DNA of 64,000 nucleotides from JABMMZ01 sp044373665 (GCA_044373665.1 JBIPNH010000002.1:11846-75845), one strand, 5' to 3'; shown: positions 19,067 to 28,564, numbered from the stretch's first letter. Notes: generated by a model not told the origin, from the letters alone. Numbers and translations are program-made.

Positions 19067-19758
19067 AAATGAAATTTTTACTTTTTGTGTGTTTGTTTTT
19101 GCTTAGTTCACAACTTTCAATGTCTAATAGTATGCTATTGGATTCAACTCAGAATTTGAGATATAATGAAGAAGGGTCAACAAGCTTAAATAAGTCGGAA
19201 TGGAAAGTAAAAGCTAAGGATTTGCGATTTGATGAAGATACAATTGCCAAAGAAAAACAGAAACCCAAAACGTTTAAAGCAAAAACAAGTTTCGATTTTA
19301 CACCTTTTAAATACTTTTTTTTATTAATAGCGATTGGTTTAATAGTATGGGTGTTGTATAGTATAATTAAGAATTTTAAGAACAGAAATGTAGTTAATAA
19401 ACCTACTTTTATTTACAGTTACGAGGCTCCTGAAAAGGAAGAGTTAATGCAATTGAAAATTGATGATTTATTCAATGATGCTTTAGCTAATAAAGAGTAT
19501 GCACTGGCTTATCGATTAAAGTATTTACATGCGCTTAAACTATTGGTTTTAAAAAACATTATTTTGTACAAAAAACACAGTACAAACTATGAGCTAATGT
19601 TGCAAATAAAGCCAAAAGAGATTCAAGATTTATTCAAAAAGTTAACTTTTAATTTTGATGGAATTTGGTACGGCGAAATGTTGCTTACAGAGCAAAGTTT
19701 AAATGAGCTAATGATTGTTTTTAATCAGTTTGAAATACTAATAAAAAGCCATAAATGA
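19063..19758 (+). CDS. DUF4129-containing membrane protein
   Basis: This 231-residue protein has a signal peptide (1-21), a periplasmic stretch of about 75 residues, one membrane helix (about 84-103, FFLLIAIGLIVWVLYSI) and a cytoplasmic helical domain (about 120-231). The cytoplasmic part matches DUF4129 in size and in the YALAYRLKYLHALKLL helix. It overlaps SpoIIM by four bases (ATGA) and the next gene by four bases, so translation of the three is coupled. Its fixed position in MoxR/DUF58 operons suggests a structural or adaptor role in that membrane complex; its biochemical activity is not known. Confidence 0.82.
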   Translation: MKMKFLLFVCLFLLSSQLSMSNSMLLDSTQNLRYNEEGSTSLNKSEWKVKAKDLRFDEDTIAKEKQKPKTFKAKTSFDFTPFKYFFLLIAIGLIVWVLYSIIKNFKNRNVVNKPTFIYSYEAPEKEELMQLKIDDLFNDALANKEYALAYRLKYLHALKLLVLKNIILYKKHSTNYELMLQIKPKEIQDLFKKLTFNFDGIWYGEMLLTEQSLNELMIVFNQFEILIKSHK

Positions 19759-21020
19759 AAAGAGATAAAGCGATATGGATAACTTTGTTGGTCTTGGTTT
19801 CGGCAATTATGCTTTTTGTCTTTTTGCGCGAGGACAAAGAGAAATTTTCTTGGTATAAAACGTTTGAAAGTAGTATGGTTCAGCCTTATGATTTTGGTGT
19901 CTTTGAGGCTTTAATACAAAATGAGGGAGAGATTAAATTTACAAGTGTAAAAGAGTCTTTAAATCAATATTTAGATACCAATACAGTTGGTCAAACTTAT
20001 TTGTTTGCAGGAGGTATTTGCTATTTGCGTGCCAGTGAAATTGATTCTTTACTGTCTTTTGCAAAAGCAGGCAATCAATTGGTCTTTATTACCGAAGGTA
20101 TTCCTGAACAGCTTTTAGAACTAGCCCTTGCTGACGAACAAGTATTGCTAGAAACGTATTTTCAAAATACAGTCAGTCTTAATCTAAATCAATCTATTTC
20201 AGCGCAGTTCAATGGTCGTAATCTTTTTCAGTTCAGAGGATTTAATAAAGATACGCTTGCCAATACCAATTGGAATTATTTACAGTTCCCCAAGAATAAT
20301 CTGTTTTTTGAATACATTCAGCCTCAGTATGATGTGTTAGGGTCTGTTGATTCAAATGTTAATTTTATCAGAATTTATTATGGTAAAGGTGAAATTTATG
20401 TTCACACCAACCCCCTTTTATTTAGTAATTATGCCTTAAAAAATGAGCGTGGTTTTGAATATGTCAATCAATGTTTGAATAGCATTAAGCTAACGAATGT
20501 AATATTTGATTATTCATCAAGAATCTATAAGAAAGATACTGATGTTTTAATGAAACAAGCGGCAACGCCATTGTCTTTTATTTTAAATAATCCTTCTTTA
20601 AAATGGGCTTGGTATTTGAGTTTGTTAAGTTTATTGCTTTTTTTGCTATTTGTTATTAAAAGGAAGCAAAGGCAAATTCCAGTTTTGGAACAAAAGAAAA
20701 ATACCACTTTGGGATTTATTGAAACGTTAAGCGCCCTCAGTTTCAGTCATGAGAACTCATACCAAATGGCAGAGCAAAAAATGCAATTGTTTTTGTATTT
20801 TGTGAGAACAAAATTGGGAATTGCAACCATGGATGTTAAAGCTGATGAAATTAAATTAATTGCAAAAAAATCGAAAGTCAATGAAAAAATAGTAGAGCGT
20901 ATATTCGATTATTATTTTCAAGTCATAGATTACAAAAAAGAAAAAACAGACAATGCTAACTTGGCAGAGCTATACAATAGAATAAATACTTTTTACAAAC
21001 ATTATAACAATAACCAATAA
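19755..21020 (+). CDS. DUF4350-containing membrane protein
   Basis: This protein of 421 residues has a membrane helix at each side of a periplasmic domain: one at about 7-24 and one at about 283-302 (WYLSLLSLLLFLLFVI). The domain between (about 25-280) fits DUF4350, with FAGGICYLRASEIDSLLSF and the later GKGEIYVHTNPLLFSNYA. The C-terminal cytoplasmic tail (about 305-421) is helical and charged. The start overlaps the DUF4129 stop (ATGA) and the stop lies one base before moxR. The family is found almost only in these operons; no enzymatic role is known. Confidence 0.82.
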   Translation: MKRDKAIWITLLVLVSAIMLFVFLREDKEKFSWYKTFESSMVQPYDFGVFEALIQNEGEIKFTSVKESLNQYLDTNTVGQTYLFAGGICYLRASEIDSLLSFAKAGNQLVFITEGIPEQLLELALADEQVLLETYFQNTVSLNLNQSISAQFNGRNLFQFRGFNKDTLANTNWNYLQFPKNNLFFEYIQPQYDVLGSVDSNVNFIRIYYGKGEIYVHTNPLLFSNYALKNERGFEYVNQCLNSIKLTNVIFDYSSRIYKKDTDVLMKQAATPLSFILNNPSLKWAWYLSLLSLLLFLLFVIKRKQRQIPVLEQKKNTTLGFIETLSALSFSHENSYQMAEQKMQLFLYFVRTKLGIATMDVKADEIKLIAKKSKVNEKIVERIFDYYFQVIDYKKEKTDNANLAELYNRINTFYKHYNNNQ

Positions 21021-21021
21021 T

Positions 21022-22020
21022 ATGGAACAACAAAACGAATGGAGCCAATTAGAATCCGGAAGAGAGGCTATAGATTTGCAAACATTACAACAGCAAGTAG
21101 AAGCTATTCGACACGAAATTCATAAGGTAATAGTAGGTCAGGATGAGCTTATCAATTTATTATTAGCGGGCTTGTTTACAAAAGGACATGTGCTTATTGA
21201 AGGGGTCCCAGGAATCGCCAAAACCCTTACTGTGAATTTGCTGGCCAAAACGCTTAATTTGAATTTCAAAAGAATTCAGTTTACTCCTGATTTAATGCCC
21301 GCCGATGTTACAGGAACGAGTGTTTATAACACCAAAACCAATGATTTTGAGTTTAAAAAAGGACCTATTTTCTCAAATATTGTGCTAATAGATGAAATTA
21401 ATAGAGCGCCAGCCAAAACACAAGCTGCATTGTTCGAAGTAATGGAGGAACAGCAAGTAACGATCGATGGAATAACCTATCAGCTAGAATCGCCATTTAT
21501 GGTTATGGCAACCCAAAATCCTATTGAACAAGAAGGGACTTACAAATTACCTGAAGCTCAACAAGACCGTTTTTTATTTAGGGTGAAAATTAATTACCCA
21601 AGCTTGGAAGAAGAAATTGAAATTATAACAAGGTTTGAAGGAGATTTCAGTCAATTAGCTATCAAAGAAGTTAAGCAAGTAATGACTTCAGAGGCCATAG
21701 TAAAGTGTCAATCTTTGGTCGAAAAAGTGTTTATTAAAGAATCTTTGATTAGATACATTGCTGAAATTATACACCACACCCGAAATACCAAGGATTTGGT
21801 TTTGGGAGCTTCACCAAGAGCTTCGATGGCTATAGTAAAAACAGCCAAAGCGCTTGCCGCTATTCAAGGTAGAGATTTTGTAACGCCTGATGATATTCAA
21901 TATGCGGCATTTCCAGTGTTAAACCACCGTGTTATTTTATCGCCCGAAAAAGAAATGGAAGGGTTCGATGTGCAGTCTATTTTACAAGAGTTATTTTTGA
22001 ATATTGAAGTGCCTAGGTAA
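21022..22020 (+). CDS. MoxR-family AAA+ ATPase
   Basis: This cytoplasmic AAA+ ATPase has 332 residues. Walker A is GVPGIAKT (about 81-88), Walker B is VLIDEINRAPAKTQAALFEV (about 121-140), sensor 1 is MATQNPIEQEGTY (about 170) and the C-terminal lid contains LGASPRA. MoxR ATPases act as chaperone-like remodellers, often paired with VWA or DUF58 proteins. Here the partner is the DUF58 gene three bases downstream. The other operon members probably form the membrane assembly on which it acts. The family assignment is secure, while the substrate is not known. Confidence 0.95.
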   Translation: MEQQNEWSQLESGREAIDLQTLQQQVEAIRHEIHKVIVGQDELINLLLAGLFTKGHVLIEGVPGIAKTLTVNLLAKTLNLNFKRIQFTPDLMPADVTGTSVYNTKTNDFEFKKGPIFSNIVLIDEINRAPAKTQAALFEVMEEQQVTIDGITYQLESPFMVMATQNPIEQEGTYKLPEAQQDRFLFRVKINYPSLEEEIEIITRFEGDFSQLAIKEVKQVMTSEAIVKCQSLVEKVFIKESLIRYIAEIIHHTRNTKDLVLGASPRASMAIVKTAKALAAIQGRDFVTPDDIQYAAFPVLNHRVILSPEKEMEGFDVQSILQELFLNIEVPR

Positions 22021-22022
22021 AA

Positions 22023-23354
22023 ATGAAACAAGTCAATAACATCTTTATTGGTAAGCGGTTTTTTATGCTTTTATGGGTTGTTATAGCCCTGTTTTGCATC
22101 AGTTTTGCCTTTAAGCCATTGTTTTTGATTTCTGTCTTTTTAACATTTGCAATCTTTTCTCTTTTGTTGCTCGATTTGCTTTGGATATACAGTAAATGGG
22201 TAATGGTTCAAGCACTCAGAAAAACATCTAAATTACTATCTCTCAACGATGAAAATCAAGTGGAAATTGTAATCAGAAATTTAAGCAATAGAAAATGGAC
22301 TGTTGAGGTTGTAGACGAGTTGCCTTTTCAGTTGCAAAATCGCGATTTTTCTATGCATTGCTCCTTGTCTGCTTATGAAAATAAAGTTTTAAATTATGTG
22401 ATTAAACCTTTAAGCAGAGGTATTTACAATTTTGGTAACTTGAATTTATTTATTCAAAGTCCTTTAAAATTAATTCAACGCAGAATTGTGGTAGAAATCA
22501 AACAATCTGTTCCTGTTTATCCAAGTATCATTCAAATGAAGAAGTTTGAACTGTACACTTTTTCTAAAATTTCAAGTCTTTATGGCATTAAAAAAATGCG
22601 CAGAATTGGTCACAGTTATGAGTTTGAACAAATAAGGAATTATGTAAGAGGCGATGATGTGCGTCAAATTAATTGGAAATCGACAGCGCGAAATCAAAAG
22701 TTGATGATTAATCAGCATGAAGATGAAAAATCACAACCCATTTATCATGTTATTGATAAAAGTAGAACAATGTTGTTGCCATTTGAAGGCTTAAGTTTAT
22801 TGGATTATTCCATTAATAGCGCTTTGGTAACAAGTAATGTTTCATTAAAAAAATCTGACAAGGTAGGTTTGCTCACCTTTTCCGACGTTATTGGAACAGC
22901 CATCAAAGCCGAACGAAAAGTAGGGCAACTTAATCAATTGTTAGAAGCGCTTTACAACCAAAAAGAAAGAAATTTAGAAGCTAATTATGAGCTAATGTAT
23001 CACAGTGTCAATAGACTTGTAAAAACCCGAAGTTTATTGTTTTTATATACAAATTTCGAAAGTACTTACAGCATGAAAAGGGTTTTACCGATTTTAAAAA
23101 GACTCAATAAACAGCATTTATTAGTCGTAATATTCTTTGAAAATACAGCAATTATGGAAATGAGTAATAAAGAAGCTGTTGATTTAAAAGGAATTTATAC
23201 TCAAATAGTGGCTGAACAAACCATTCACGAAAAGAAAATTATAGTGAACGAACTTCACAATGCAGGTATTCAAACTATATACACTCGACCGCAAGACTTG
23301 TCTTTACAAACCCTTAATAAATACCTCGAATTGAAATCGAGAGGATTGATTTAG
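22023..23354 (+). CDS. DUF58 domain-containing protein, partner of MoxR
   Basis: This 443-residue protein has two adjacent membrane helices at the N-terminus (about 15-62), a beta-rich region (about 70-180) and the DUF58 domain with the hallmark RNYVRGDDVRQINWKSTAR (about 207-225). A VWA-like fold follows, with a divergent metal site starting YHVIDKSRTM. DUF58 proteins are the usual partners of MoxR ATPases. It is the last gene of the operon; 150 bases of non-coding DNA follow, without a strong terminator hairpin. Confidence 0.93.
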   Translation: MKQVNNIFIGKRFFMLLWVVIALFCISFAFKPLFLISVFLTFAIFSLLLLDLLWIYSKWVMVQALRKTSKLLSLNDENQVEIVIRNLSNRKWTVEVVDELPFQLQNRDFSMHCSLSAYENKVLNYVIKPLSRGIYNFGNLNLFIQSPLKLIQRRIVVEIKQSVPVYPSIIQMKKFELYTFSKISSLYGIKKMRRIGHSYEFEQIRNYVRGDDVRQINWKSTARNQKLMINQHEDEKSQPIYHVIDKSRTMLLPFEGLSLLDYSINSALVTSNVSLKKSDKVGLLTFSDVIGTAIKAERKVGQLNQLLEALYNQKERNLEANYELMYHSVNRLVKTRSLLFLYTNFESTYSMKRVLPILKRLNKQHLLVVIFFENTAIMEMSNKEAVDLKGIYTQIVAEQTIHEKKIIVNELHNAGIQTIYTRPQDLSLQTLNKYLELKSRGLI

Positions 23355-23369
23355 CAGAATATTAAGGAG

Positions 23370-23454
23370 TTAGGTGAATGTTAACAGTAGATGATTAGTC
23401 TTAACATTAAAGGATTTTATTGCAATTAGGTGATATTTAATTGTAGATGATTTT
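23370..23454. repeat. Pair of imperfect direct repeats upstream of miaB
   Basis: Two roughly 29-base units start with TTAGGTGA (23370 and 23426) and both contain TAGATGATT near their ends. They match at about three quarters of positions and are 56 bases apart. They lie between the DUF58 stop and the miaB promoter. No function is evident; they could be binding sites or degenerate duplication. Confidence 0.4.
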
Positions 23455-23522
23455 AATCAGATAATCGACTATTTTTAACAAAAACGGAATCGCAAATATG
23501 TCATTATGTCATATTTATTTTG

Positions 23523-23530
23523 TAGTTTTG
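23523..23530 (+). promoter_or_regulatory. Bacteroidota -7 box for the miaB operon
   Basis: TAGTTTTG matches TAnnTTTG and lies 8 bases before the ATG at 23539. It falls inside the open frame that begins at 23506 and so argues for the downstream start. Confidence 0.55.
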
Positions 23531-23538
23531 CATTCCCT

Positions 23539-24954
23539 ATGCAAGACGAGCTAATTTTATCCAATAATCAAACCAATACTAAGACCGACAAAAGGCAACT
23601 TTACATCGAAAGTTATGGTTGTGCTATGAATTTTAGCGACAGTGAAATTATTGGTTCTATTATGTCAGAGAACGGGTTTGAGTATACAAAAGATGAATTT
23701 AGTGCGGATGTTATTTTTTTGAATACTTGTGCAATTCGTGACAATGCAGAGCAAAAAATTAGAGACCGTTTAAAACATTTAAGAAACAATAAAAGAAAAA
23801 ATTCTGATTTAATCATTGGGGTATTGGGCTGCATGGCAGAAAGATTAAAGACTAAATTACTTGAGGAAGAAAAATTAGTTGATATAGTGGCTGGTCCCGA
23901 TTCTTACAGAGATTTACCCAATTTGGTGGCCGAAGTGGAAACTGGAAATAGGGCTATTAATGTTTTGTTGAGTAGGGAAGAAACTTATGCCGAAATCTCG
24001 CCGTTAAGATTAAATACTAACGGAATTTCTGCTTTTGTAAGTATCATGCGTGGTTGTGATAATATGTGTTCTTTTTGTGTAGTGCCTTTTACACGTGGAA
24101 GGGAAAGAAGTAGAGACCCACAAACCATATTGGAAGAAGTGAAAATACTGGGTGACAATGGTTATAAGGAAATAACATTGTTAGGGCAAAATGTAGACAG
24201 TTATTTGTGGTTTGGAGGCGGTCCGAAAATGGACTACAAAAATGCAAGTGATGAACAAAAAGAAAATGCAGTTAATTTTGCTCAGTTACTTGAAAAGGTA
24301 GCACTCGTTCACCCAACAATGCGCATCAGATTTAGCACTTCGCATCCTAAGGATATTAACGACGATGTGTTGCATACGATTGCCAAATATTCCAATATTT
24401 GCAATCATATTCACTTACCTGCCCAAAGTGGAAGTAGCCGTTTGTTGGAAGCCATGAATAGAACCTACTCAAGAGAATGGTACTTGGAAAGAATTAATAA
24501 AATTAAAGAAATTATACCCAATTGCAGTATCAGTTGTGATATTATTGCAGGGTTTTGCACCGAAACAGAAGAAGACCATCAAGCGACTTTGTCATTAATG
24601 GATGAATGTAAGTTTATCTTCAGTTATATGTACAAATACTCTGAACGACCGGGAACGTTGGCGCAGAAAAAAATGCAAGATGATGTACCCGAGGAAACTA
24701 AGTCGCGCAGACTTTCGGAAATTATTACAATGCAAAGTAAAATTTCTTTAGAAAATAATCAGAAGATGATAGGAAAAGTAGTGAGAGTATTAATAGACAG
24801 TGTTTCCAAAAAAAGTGAAATGGATTTATGTGGTCGTAATGATCAAAATAATATCATTGTCTTTCCTAAAGAAGATTTCCAACTTGGAGATTACGCAGAT
24901 GTGTTAATTGAAAGAGCTACAGGTACAACATTAATTGGTAAAGCCGTTAAATAA
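23539..24954 (+). CDS. miaB: tRNA-2-methylthio-N6-dimethylallyladenosine synthase MiaB
   Basis: This radical-SAM enzyme of 471 residues adds the methylthio group to i6A37 in tRNAs that read codons starting with U. The N-terminal methylthiotransferase domain holds three cluster Cys residues (in ESYGCAMN, NTCAIRDNA and VLGCMAERL). The radical-SAM domain has the CxxxCxxC cluster in RGCDNMCSFCVVPFTRGRERS. A TRAM domain closes the protein. The start at 23539 is preferred because a promoter box lies at 23523-23530 and the longer frame adds an unrelated segment. The stop overlaps the next start by one base, placing miaB at the head of a five-gene operon. Confidence 0.96.
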   Translation: MQDELILSNNQTNTKTDKRQLYIESYGCAMNFSDSEIIGSIMSENGFEYTKDEFSADVIFLNTCAIRDNAEQKIRDRLKHLRNNKRKNSDLIIGVLGCMAERLKTKLLEEEKLVDIVAGPDSYRDLPNLVAEVETGNRAINVLLSREETYAEISPLRLNTNGISAFVSIMRGCDNMCSFCVVPFTRGRERSRDPQTILEEVKILGDNGYKEITLLGQNVDSYLWFGGGPKMDYKNASDEQKENAVNFAQLLEKVALVHPTMRIRFSTSHPKDINDDVLHTIAKYSNICNHIHLPAQSGSSRLLEAMNRTYSREWYLERINKIKEIIPNCSISCDIIAGFCTETEEDHQATLSLMDECKFIFSYMYKYSERPGTLAQKKMQDDVPEETKSRRLSEIITMQSKISLENNQKMIGKVVRVLIDSVSKKSEMDLCGRNDQNNIIVFPKEDFQLGDYADVLIERATGTTLIGKAVK

Positions 24955-26216
24955 TGCAATTACAAGGGATAAAAAATAGGTTTGAAATTGTAGGAAATTC
25001 ACCTGCATTAAACCACGCATTAGAAACCGCGATAAAAGTAGCACCTACAGACATGAGTGTGTTAATTTTAGGAGAAAGTGGAGTAGGGAAAGAGTCGTTT
25101 TCTAAAATAATACATGCACAAAGTGCCCGTAAACATGCCAATTTTATAGCGGTTAACTGTGGTGCAATTCCTGAAGGAACCATTGATTCGGAATTGTTTG
25201 GTCACGAAAAAGGCTCATTTACAGGAGCTACAGATGCCCGAAAAGGGTATTTTGAAACCGTAAGTGGTGGTACTATATTTTTGGATGAAGTAGGTGAACT
25301 ACCCTTAGGCACACAAGCCCGATTGCTGCGTGTTCTCGAAAATGGAGAATACATTAAAGTGGGTTCTTCGAAAGTGTTAAAAACCAATGTAAGAGTAATA
25401 GCTGCCACAAACAGAGATTTACTCGAGAGAGCGCAACAAGGTAAGTTTAGAGAAGATTTGTATTACCGACTTGCCACTGTGCCCATTAGAGTTCCTAAAT
25501 TATCTGAAAGAAAAGAGGATGTTTATTTACTGTTTAGAAAATTTGCAAGTGCTTTTGCCGAAAAAAACCATGCCCCACTTGTAGGTTTAACTGAGGAAGC
25601 ACAAGAATTATTGAACAATTACGCTTGGCCAGGAAATATTCGTCAATTAAAAAATGTGACGGAGCAAATTTGTGTCCTAGAGTCGGAAAATAATCCAATA
25701 AGTGGCGAAATACTCAGCTACTATTTGCCTCGACCAGTTTCTAATTTACCACAATTGGCAAGCTCTAATGAGGGACAAACTCAAGGGTTCAGCGAAAGAG
25801 ATATTTTTTATAAGTTCTTAATTGAAATGAAAAAAGACGTGAGTGAACTTAAAAGGATAGTGATGGGATTAATTGAAAATAATTCCAATCGTGAGGAATT
25901 TATTAAAAAACATCAGTCGGAGATAAACCATGTTCTCTATAACCAAGAGCCTGATTTTGATGAAGTAGACCAAAAGCAAGCTATTATTATTCCCTCAAGC
26001 ACAGTTATTGCCACCAATAAAGAGAGTTTTATAGAAGTTCAGCCACTAGACGACCATATTTTGGGCTCCTTGACTATAGCAGACCAAGAGTTGGAAATGA
26101 TAAAAAATGCATTAAAGCGAAATAAAGGGAAAAGAAACCGAGCTGCCAAAGAACTTGGTATTTCTGAGCGCACCCTTTATCGTAAAATTAAACAATACAA
26201 TTTAGAAGATTTTTAA
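24954..26216 (+). CDS. Sigma-54 (RpoN) activator without receiver domain
   Basis: This 420-residue bacterial enhancer-binding protein starts directly with the sigma-54 interaction AAA+ domain (about 10-245). Walker A is GESGVGKE, the sigma-54 contact loop reads GSFTGA (Ser where the classic motif has Ala), and Walker B lies in GGTIFLDEVGELPL. A linker of about 130 residues follows, then a Fis-type HTH (about 375-420, RAAKELGISERTLYRKI). No receiver, GAF or PAS domain precedes it, so activity would be controlled by partner binding or expression rather than by phosphorylation. It overlaps miaB and lptE by one base each. This position in the miaB-to-secG operon recurs in Bacteroidota, but the target promoters are unknown. 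Confidence 0.93.
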   Translation: MQLQGIKNRFEIVGNSPALNHALETAIKVAPTDMSVLILGESGVGKESFSKIIHAQSARKHANFIAVNCGAIPEGTIDSELFGHEKGSFTGATDARKGYFETVSGGTIFLDEVGELPLGTQARLLRVLENGEYIKVGSSKVLKTNVRVIAATNRDLLERAQQGKFREDLYYRLATVPIRVPKLSERKEDVYLLFRKFASAFAEKNHAPLVGLTEEAQELLNNYAWPGNIRQLKNVTEQICVLESENNPISGEILSYYLPRPVSNLPQLASSNEGQTQGFSERDIFYKFLIEMKKDVSELKRIVMGLIENNSNREEFIKKHQSEINHVLYNQEPDFDEVDQKQAIIIPSSTVIATNKESFIEVQPLDDHILGSLTIADQELEMIKNALKRNKGKRNRAAKELGISERTLYRKIKQYNLEDF

Positions 26217-26722
26217 TGAAATATAAAGGATTAATTTTAGGACTTATTTTATTGAGCTTGTCTGCTTGTAAGTCATGCAAATACAGTTTGTCGGGTATCA
26301 ATATTCCCGCAGATGTAAGCAACATCAGCATTGCTTATTTCAATAATCAAGCGAGTTTGGTAAATCCATCTATCAGTCAGAAGTTTACCGAGCAATTGAA
26401 AGATAAATTTATGAGAGAAACTTCATTAGCAATTGTTCCGCAAAATGGAGATTTCAAAATAACGGGGTCAATTACGGATTATAGAATTCAACCATCAGCA
26501 ACAACAAATACTACAGAAGCGGCTAAAAATAGATTTTCTATGACTGTAAATGTTGTGTTTGAATGTCCTAAACATAAAGAAATGAATTTTACTGAGCAAA
26601 TTACCAAATTTCAGGAGTTTAACGCTACAGAGAATTTTCAAACCATAGAAAATAGATTGTCGGAAGAGGTAAGTACACAAATAATTCAAGAAATATTTAA
26701 TAAAGTAGCTCTAAAGTGGTAA
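26216..26722 (+). CDS. lptE: LptE-family LPS-assembly lipoprotein
   Basis: This 168-residue lipoprotein has a signal peptide ending in a lipobox (LSLSAC, Cys at about 18). The mature part carries the LptE-like opening KYSLSGINIPADVSNISIAYF, an alternating alpha/beta pattern and a conserved FKITGSITDYRIQP strand. LptE plugs and helps assemble the LptD barrel that inserts lipopolysaccharide in the outer membrane. Assignment rests on the lipobox, size, pattern and the conserved operon position before the TPR gene and secG. Its start and stop overlap its neighbours by one base each. Confidence 0.82.
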   Translation: MKYKGLILGLILLSLSACKSCKYSLSGINIPADVSNISIAYFNNQASLVNPSISQKFTEQLKDKFMRETSLAIVPQNGDFKITGSITDYRIQPSATTNTTEAAKNRFSMTVNVVFECPKHKEMNFTEQITKFQEFNATENFQTIENRLSEEVSTQIIQEIFNKVALKW

Positions 26723-28134
26723 TGGACAGCAATAGAATATCAGCCCTATATCTAAAGCCAGAATTAATAAGTTCTGAGGATGTAGATGGTTTAAAAAAGG
26801 TGATTGAAAACGCACCCTATTATTATTTACCCTATGTGCTTTTAGCCAAATTTTATGTCAATGAAAATGAAAAAGAATTTGACTATTATCTTCGTCATGC
26901 CGCTATTAGAGTCAACAATAGAGAGGCTCTTTATCAGTATATTCACCAAAATGAAACGGTAAAAAGTAAAGATAGTTTAGAAGTAGTTTCTAATAGTAAT
27001 GCCATCGATAATTCAGTAACGATTACAACTCAAGAATCTGAAATTATTGTTGAAAAACAAAGTGTCGAAGAAGAAATTGCAACAGAAGAATTGCCACAAC
27101 TGGAGGAAATTAAGCCGCCTATCAATGATTTGGAGGCATTTTTAAAGGATGATGAAGTAGAATTGCCTGAAAATACTGAAGTTGAGCTTATTCAACAAGA
27201 CACAATAGAGGAGGTTGAAGAAATTGTTTTTGAATTGCGACACAATAATGAGTCGTCTGTAACAGATGAATTGCCATTACAGGAAACAGAGGATTTAGAA
27301 TTGGTTGACACTGAATTCACTTTTTCTACTCAACATCAACAAATGGAGGAAATTACTGAATCCATTCCGTCAGACAATGAGACAGTATTGGAAACAAAAG
27401 AAGAGCCGAAAGAGGAGTCCCAAGAAACTCATAGTGTTGAGCAAAATGAGGTGTCTACAACGGCAGAAGAATTGGTAGAGGTGTTAATTGATGAAAATAC
27501 GGACCCTTTCAAAACAGAAGAAATAGTAGTTGAAGAGCTTACAGAAATTGCAGAAACCCAGATAGAAGAAACGGAAGAGGAAATACAAGAAATAGAAAAA
27601 GAGAGTTTGCAATTAGATAGTCAGACAGAGGAATTGCATAAAACGCCAAATGATTCTCAAAAAGAATTAGAACAGTTTTTAAATTTAAGAAAAAACCCTA
27701 TTTATAATTTAGAAGTTGAGTTAAACAGTAAACAGAAAGAAAGAGAAACCGCCACTTCGGAGAAAGATTTTTTCGCTTGGCTCAAGCAGCCTAAAGTAGC
27801 CACAGAAATGGTTGAAAAATCAAACGAAGATGAGTTAATAACCGTTGATAATGTTGAAGAAGAAGTAGAGGAAGACGATATTATTGCGAGGTTCATCAAA
27901 AAGAATCCTCAAATTTCGAGACCTAAGAAAGAATTTTACAATGCCGAAAACATGGCAAAGAAAAGTGAGGTTTTTGAATTGGATTTTGTAACCGAAACAT
28001 TAGCACAACTATACCAACAACAAGGAGATATTAGTTTGGCAATAAAAGCATACGAAAAATTAATTTTGCAAAATCCTTCAAAAAAGGCGTATTTTGCATC
28101 CCTTATCGAAAATCTTAAAAAAGAAAAAAAATAA
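26722..28134 (+). CDS. Acidic TPR-containing protein
   Basis: This cytoplasmic protein of 470 residues has a structured N-terminus (about 1-75) containing APYYYLPYVLLAKFYVNENE, a very acidic and low-complexity middle (about 90-330) dominated by Glu, and a C-terminal TPR-like helical pair (about 418-470, ETLAQLYQQQGDISLAIKAYEKLI). The start at 26722 overlaps the lptE stop (taATG); a GTG two codons earlier is possible but less likely. No enzymatic motif is seen. Its conserved place before secG may reflect expression needs rather than a shared pathway. I cannot assign a function. Confidence 0.8.
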   Translation: MDSNRISALYLKPELISSEDVDGLKKVIENAPYYYLPYVLLAKFYVNENEKEFDYYLRHAAIRVNNREALYQYIHQNETVKSKDSLEVVSNSNAIDNSVTITTQESEIIVEKQSVEEEIATEELPQLEEIKPPINDLEAFLKDDEVELPENTEVELIQQDTIEEVEEIVFELRHNNESSVTDELPLQETEDLELVDTEFTFSTQHQQMEEITESIPSDNETVLETKEEPKEESQETHSVEQNEVSTTAEELVEVLIDENTDPFKTEEIVVEELTEIAETQIEETEEEIQEIEKESLQLDSQTEELHKTPNDSQKELEQFLNLRKNPIYNLEVELNSKQKERETATSEKDFFAWLKQPKVATEMVEKSNEDELITVDNVEEEVEEDDIIARFIKKNPQISRPKKEFYNAENMAKKSEVFELDFVTETLAQLYQQQGDISLAIKAYEKLILQNPSKKAYFASLIENLKKEKK

Positions 28135-28137
28135 ATT

Positions 28138-28509
28138 ATGTTAAGTATCATATTAATAATAGGTCTAATTGCAGCCGCTTTAATTATTGGAATTATCTTA
28201 ATTCAAAACCCCAAAGGTGGAGGATTAGCTTCTAATTTCTCTTCAAGTAACCAAATGTTTGGTGTACAAAGAACCTCAGAAGGCGTAGAGAAACTAACTT
28301 GGATTTTTGCAGCTGTAATATTAGTGGTTTCTCTTGTGGCAAGTTCATACAACGGTGCTTCTACTGTAGGTACGGGTAAAGTTGAGGCAAAAGATGCTAA
28401 AATTAACGAATTAATTAATGCACCAGCGGCTAAAGGGAATACAACACCAGCAGCACCTGCAGCACCATCACAAGATGCTGCTCAACCAATGACACAACCA
28501 ACTCCTTAA
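28138..28509 (+). CDS. secG: Preprotein translocase subunit SecG
   Basis: This 123-residue inner-membrane protein has two membrane helices (about 2-22 and 55-75) joined by the SecG loop with IQNPKGGGLASNFSSSNQMFG. SecG is the accessory subunit of SecYEG. The C-terminal tail after residue 80 is rich in Ala, Pro and Gln and is longer than in E. coli, as is common in Bacteroidota. It is the last gene of the miaB operon, 3 bases after the TPR gene, and is followed by a clear terminator. Confidence 0.95.
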   Translation: MLSIILIIGLIAAALIIGIILIQNPKGGGLASNFSSSNQMFGVQRTSEGVEKLTWIFAAVILVVSLVASSYNGASTVGTGKVEAKDAKINELINAPAAKGNTTPAAPAAPSQDAAQPMTQPTP

Positions 28510-28535
28510 TAGGAAAATAAATAAAATCTTTAAAA

Positions 28536-28554
28536 GGCGATTATTTTAATCGCC
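28536..28554. terminator. Bidirectional rho-independent terminator after secG
   Basis: An 8-bp perfect stem (GGCGATTA / TAATCGCC) with a TTT loop is followed by A and a run of T on the plus strand and preceded by an A-rich stretch. It lies between the secG stop (28509) and the convergent secreted-protein stop (28565), so it can serve both. Confidence 0.85.
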
Positions 28555-28564
28555 ATTTTTTTTA

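Noticed and set aside
26716..26721. GTG start of the TPR gene
   Set aside because: The ATG at 26722 overlaps the lptE stop by one base, the same arrangement as at the other junctions of this operon.
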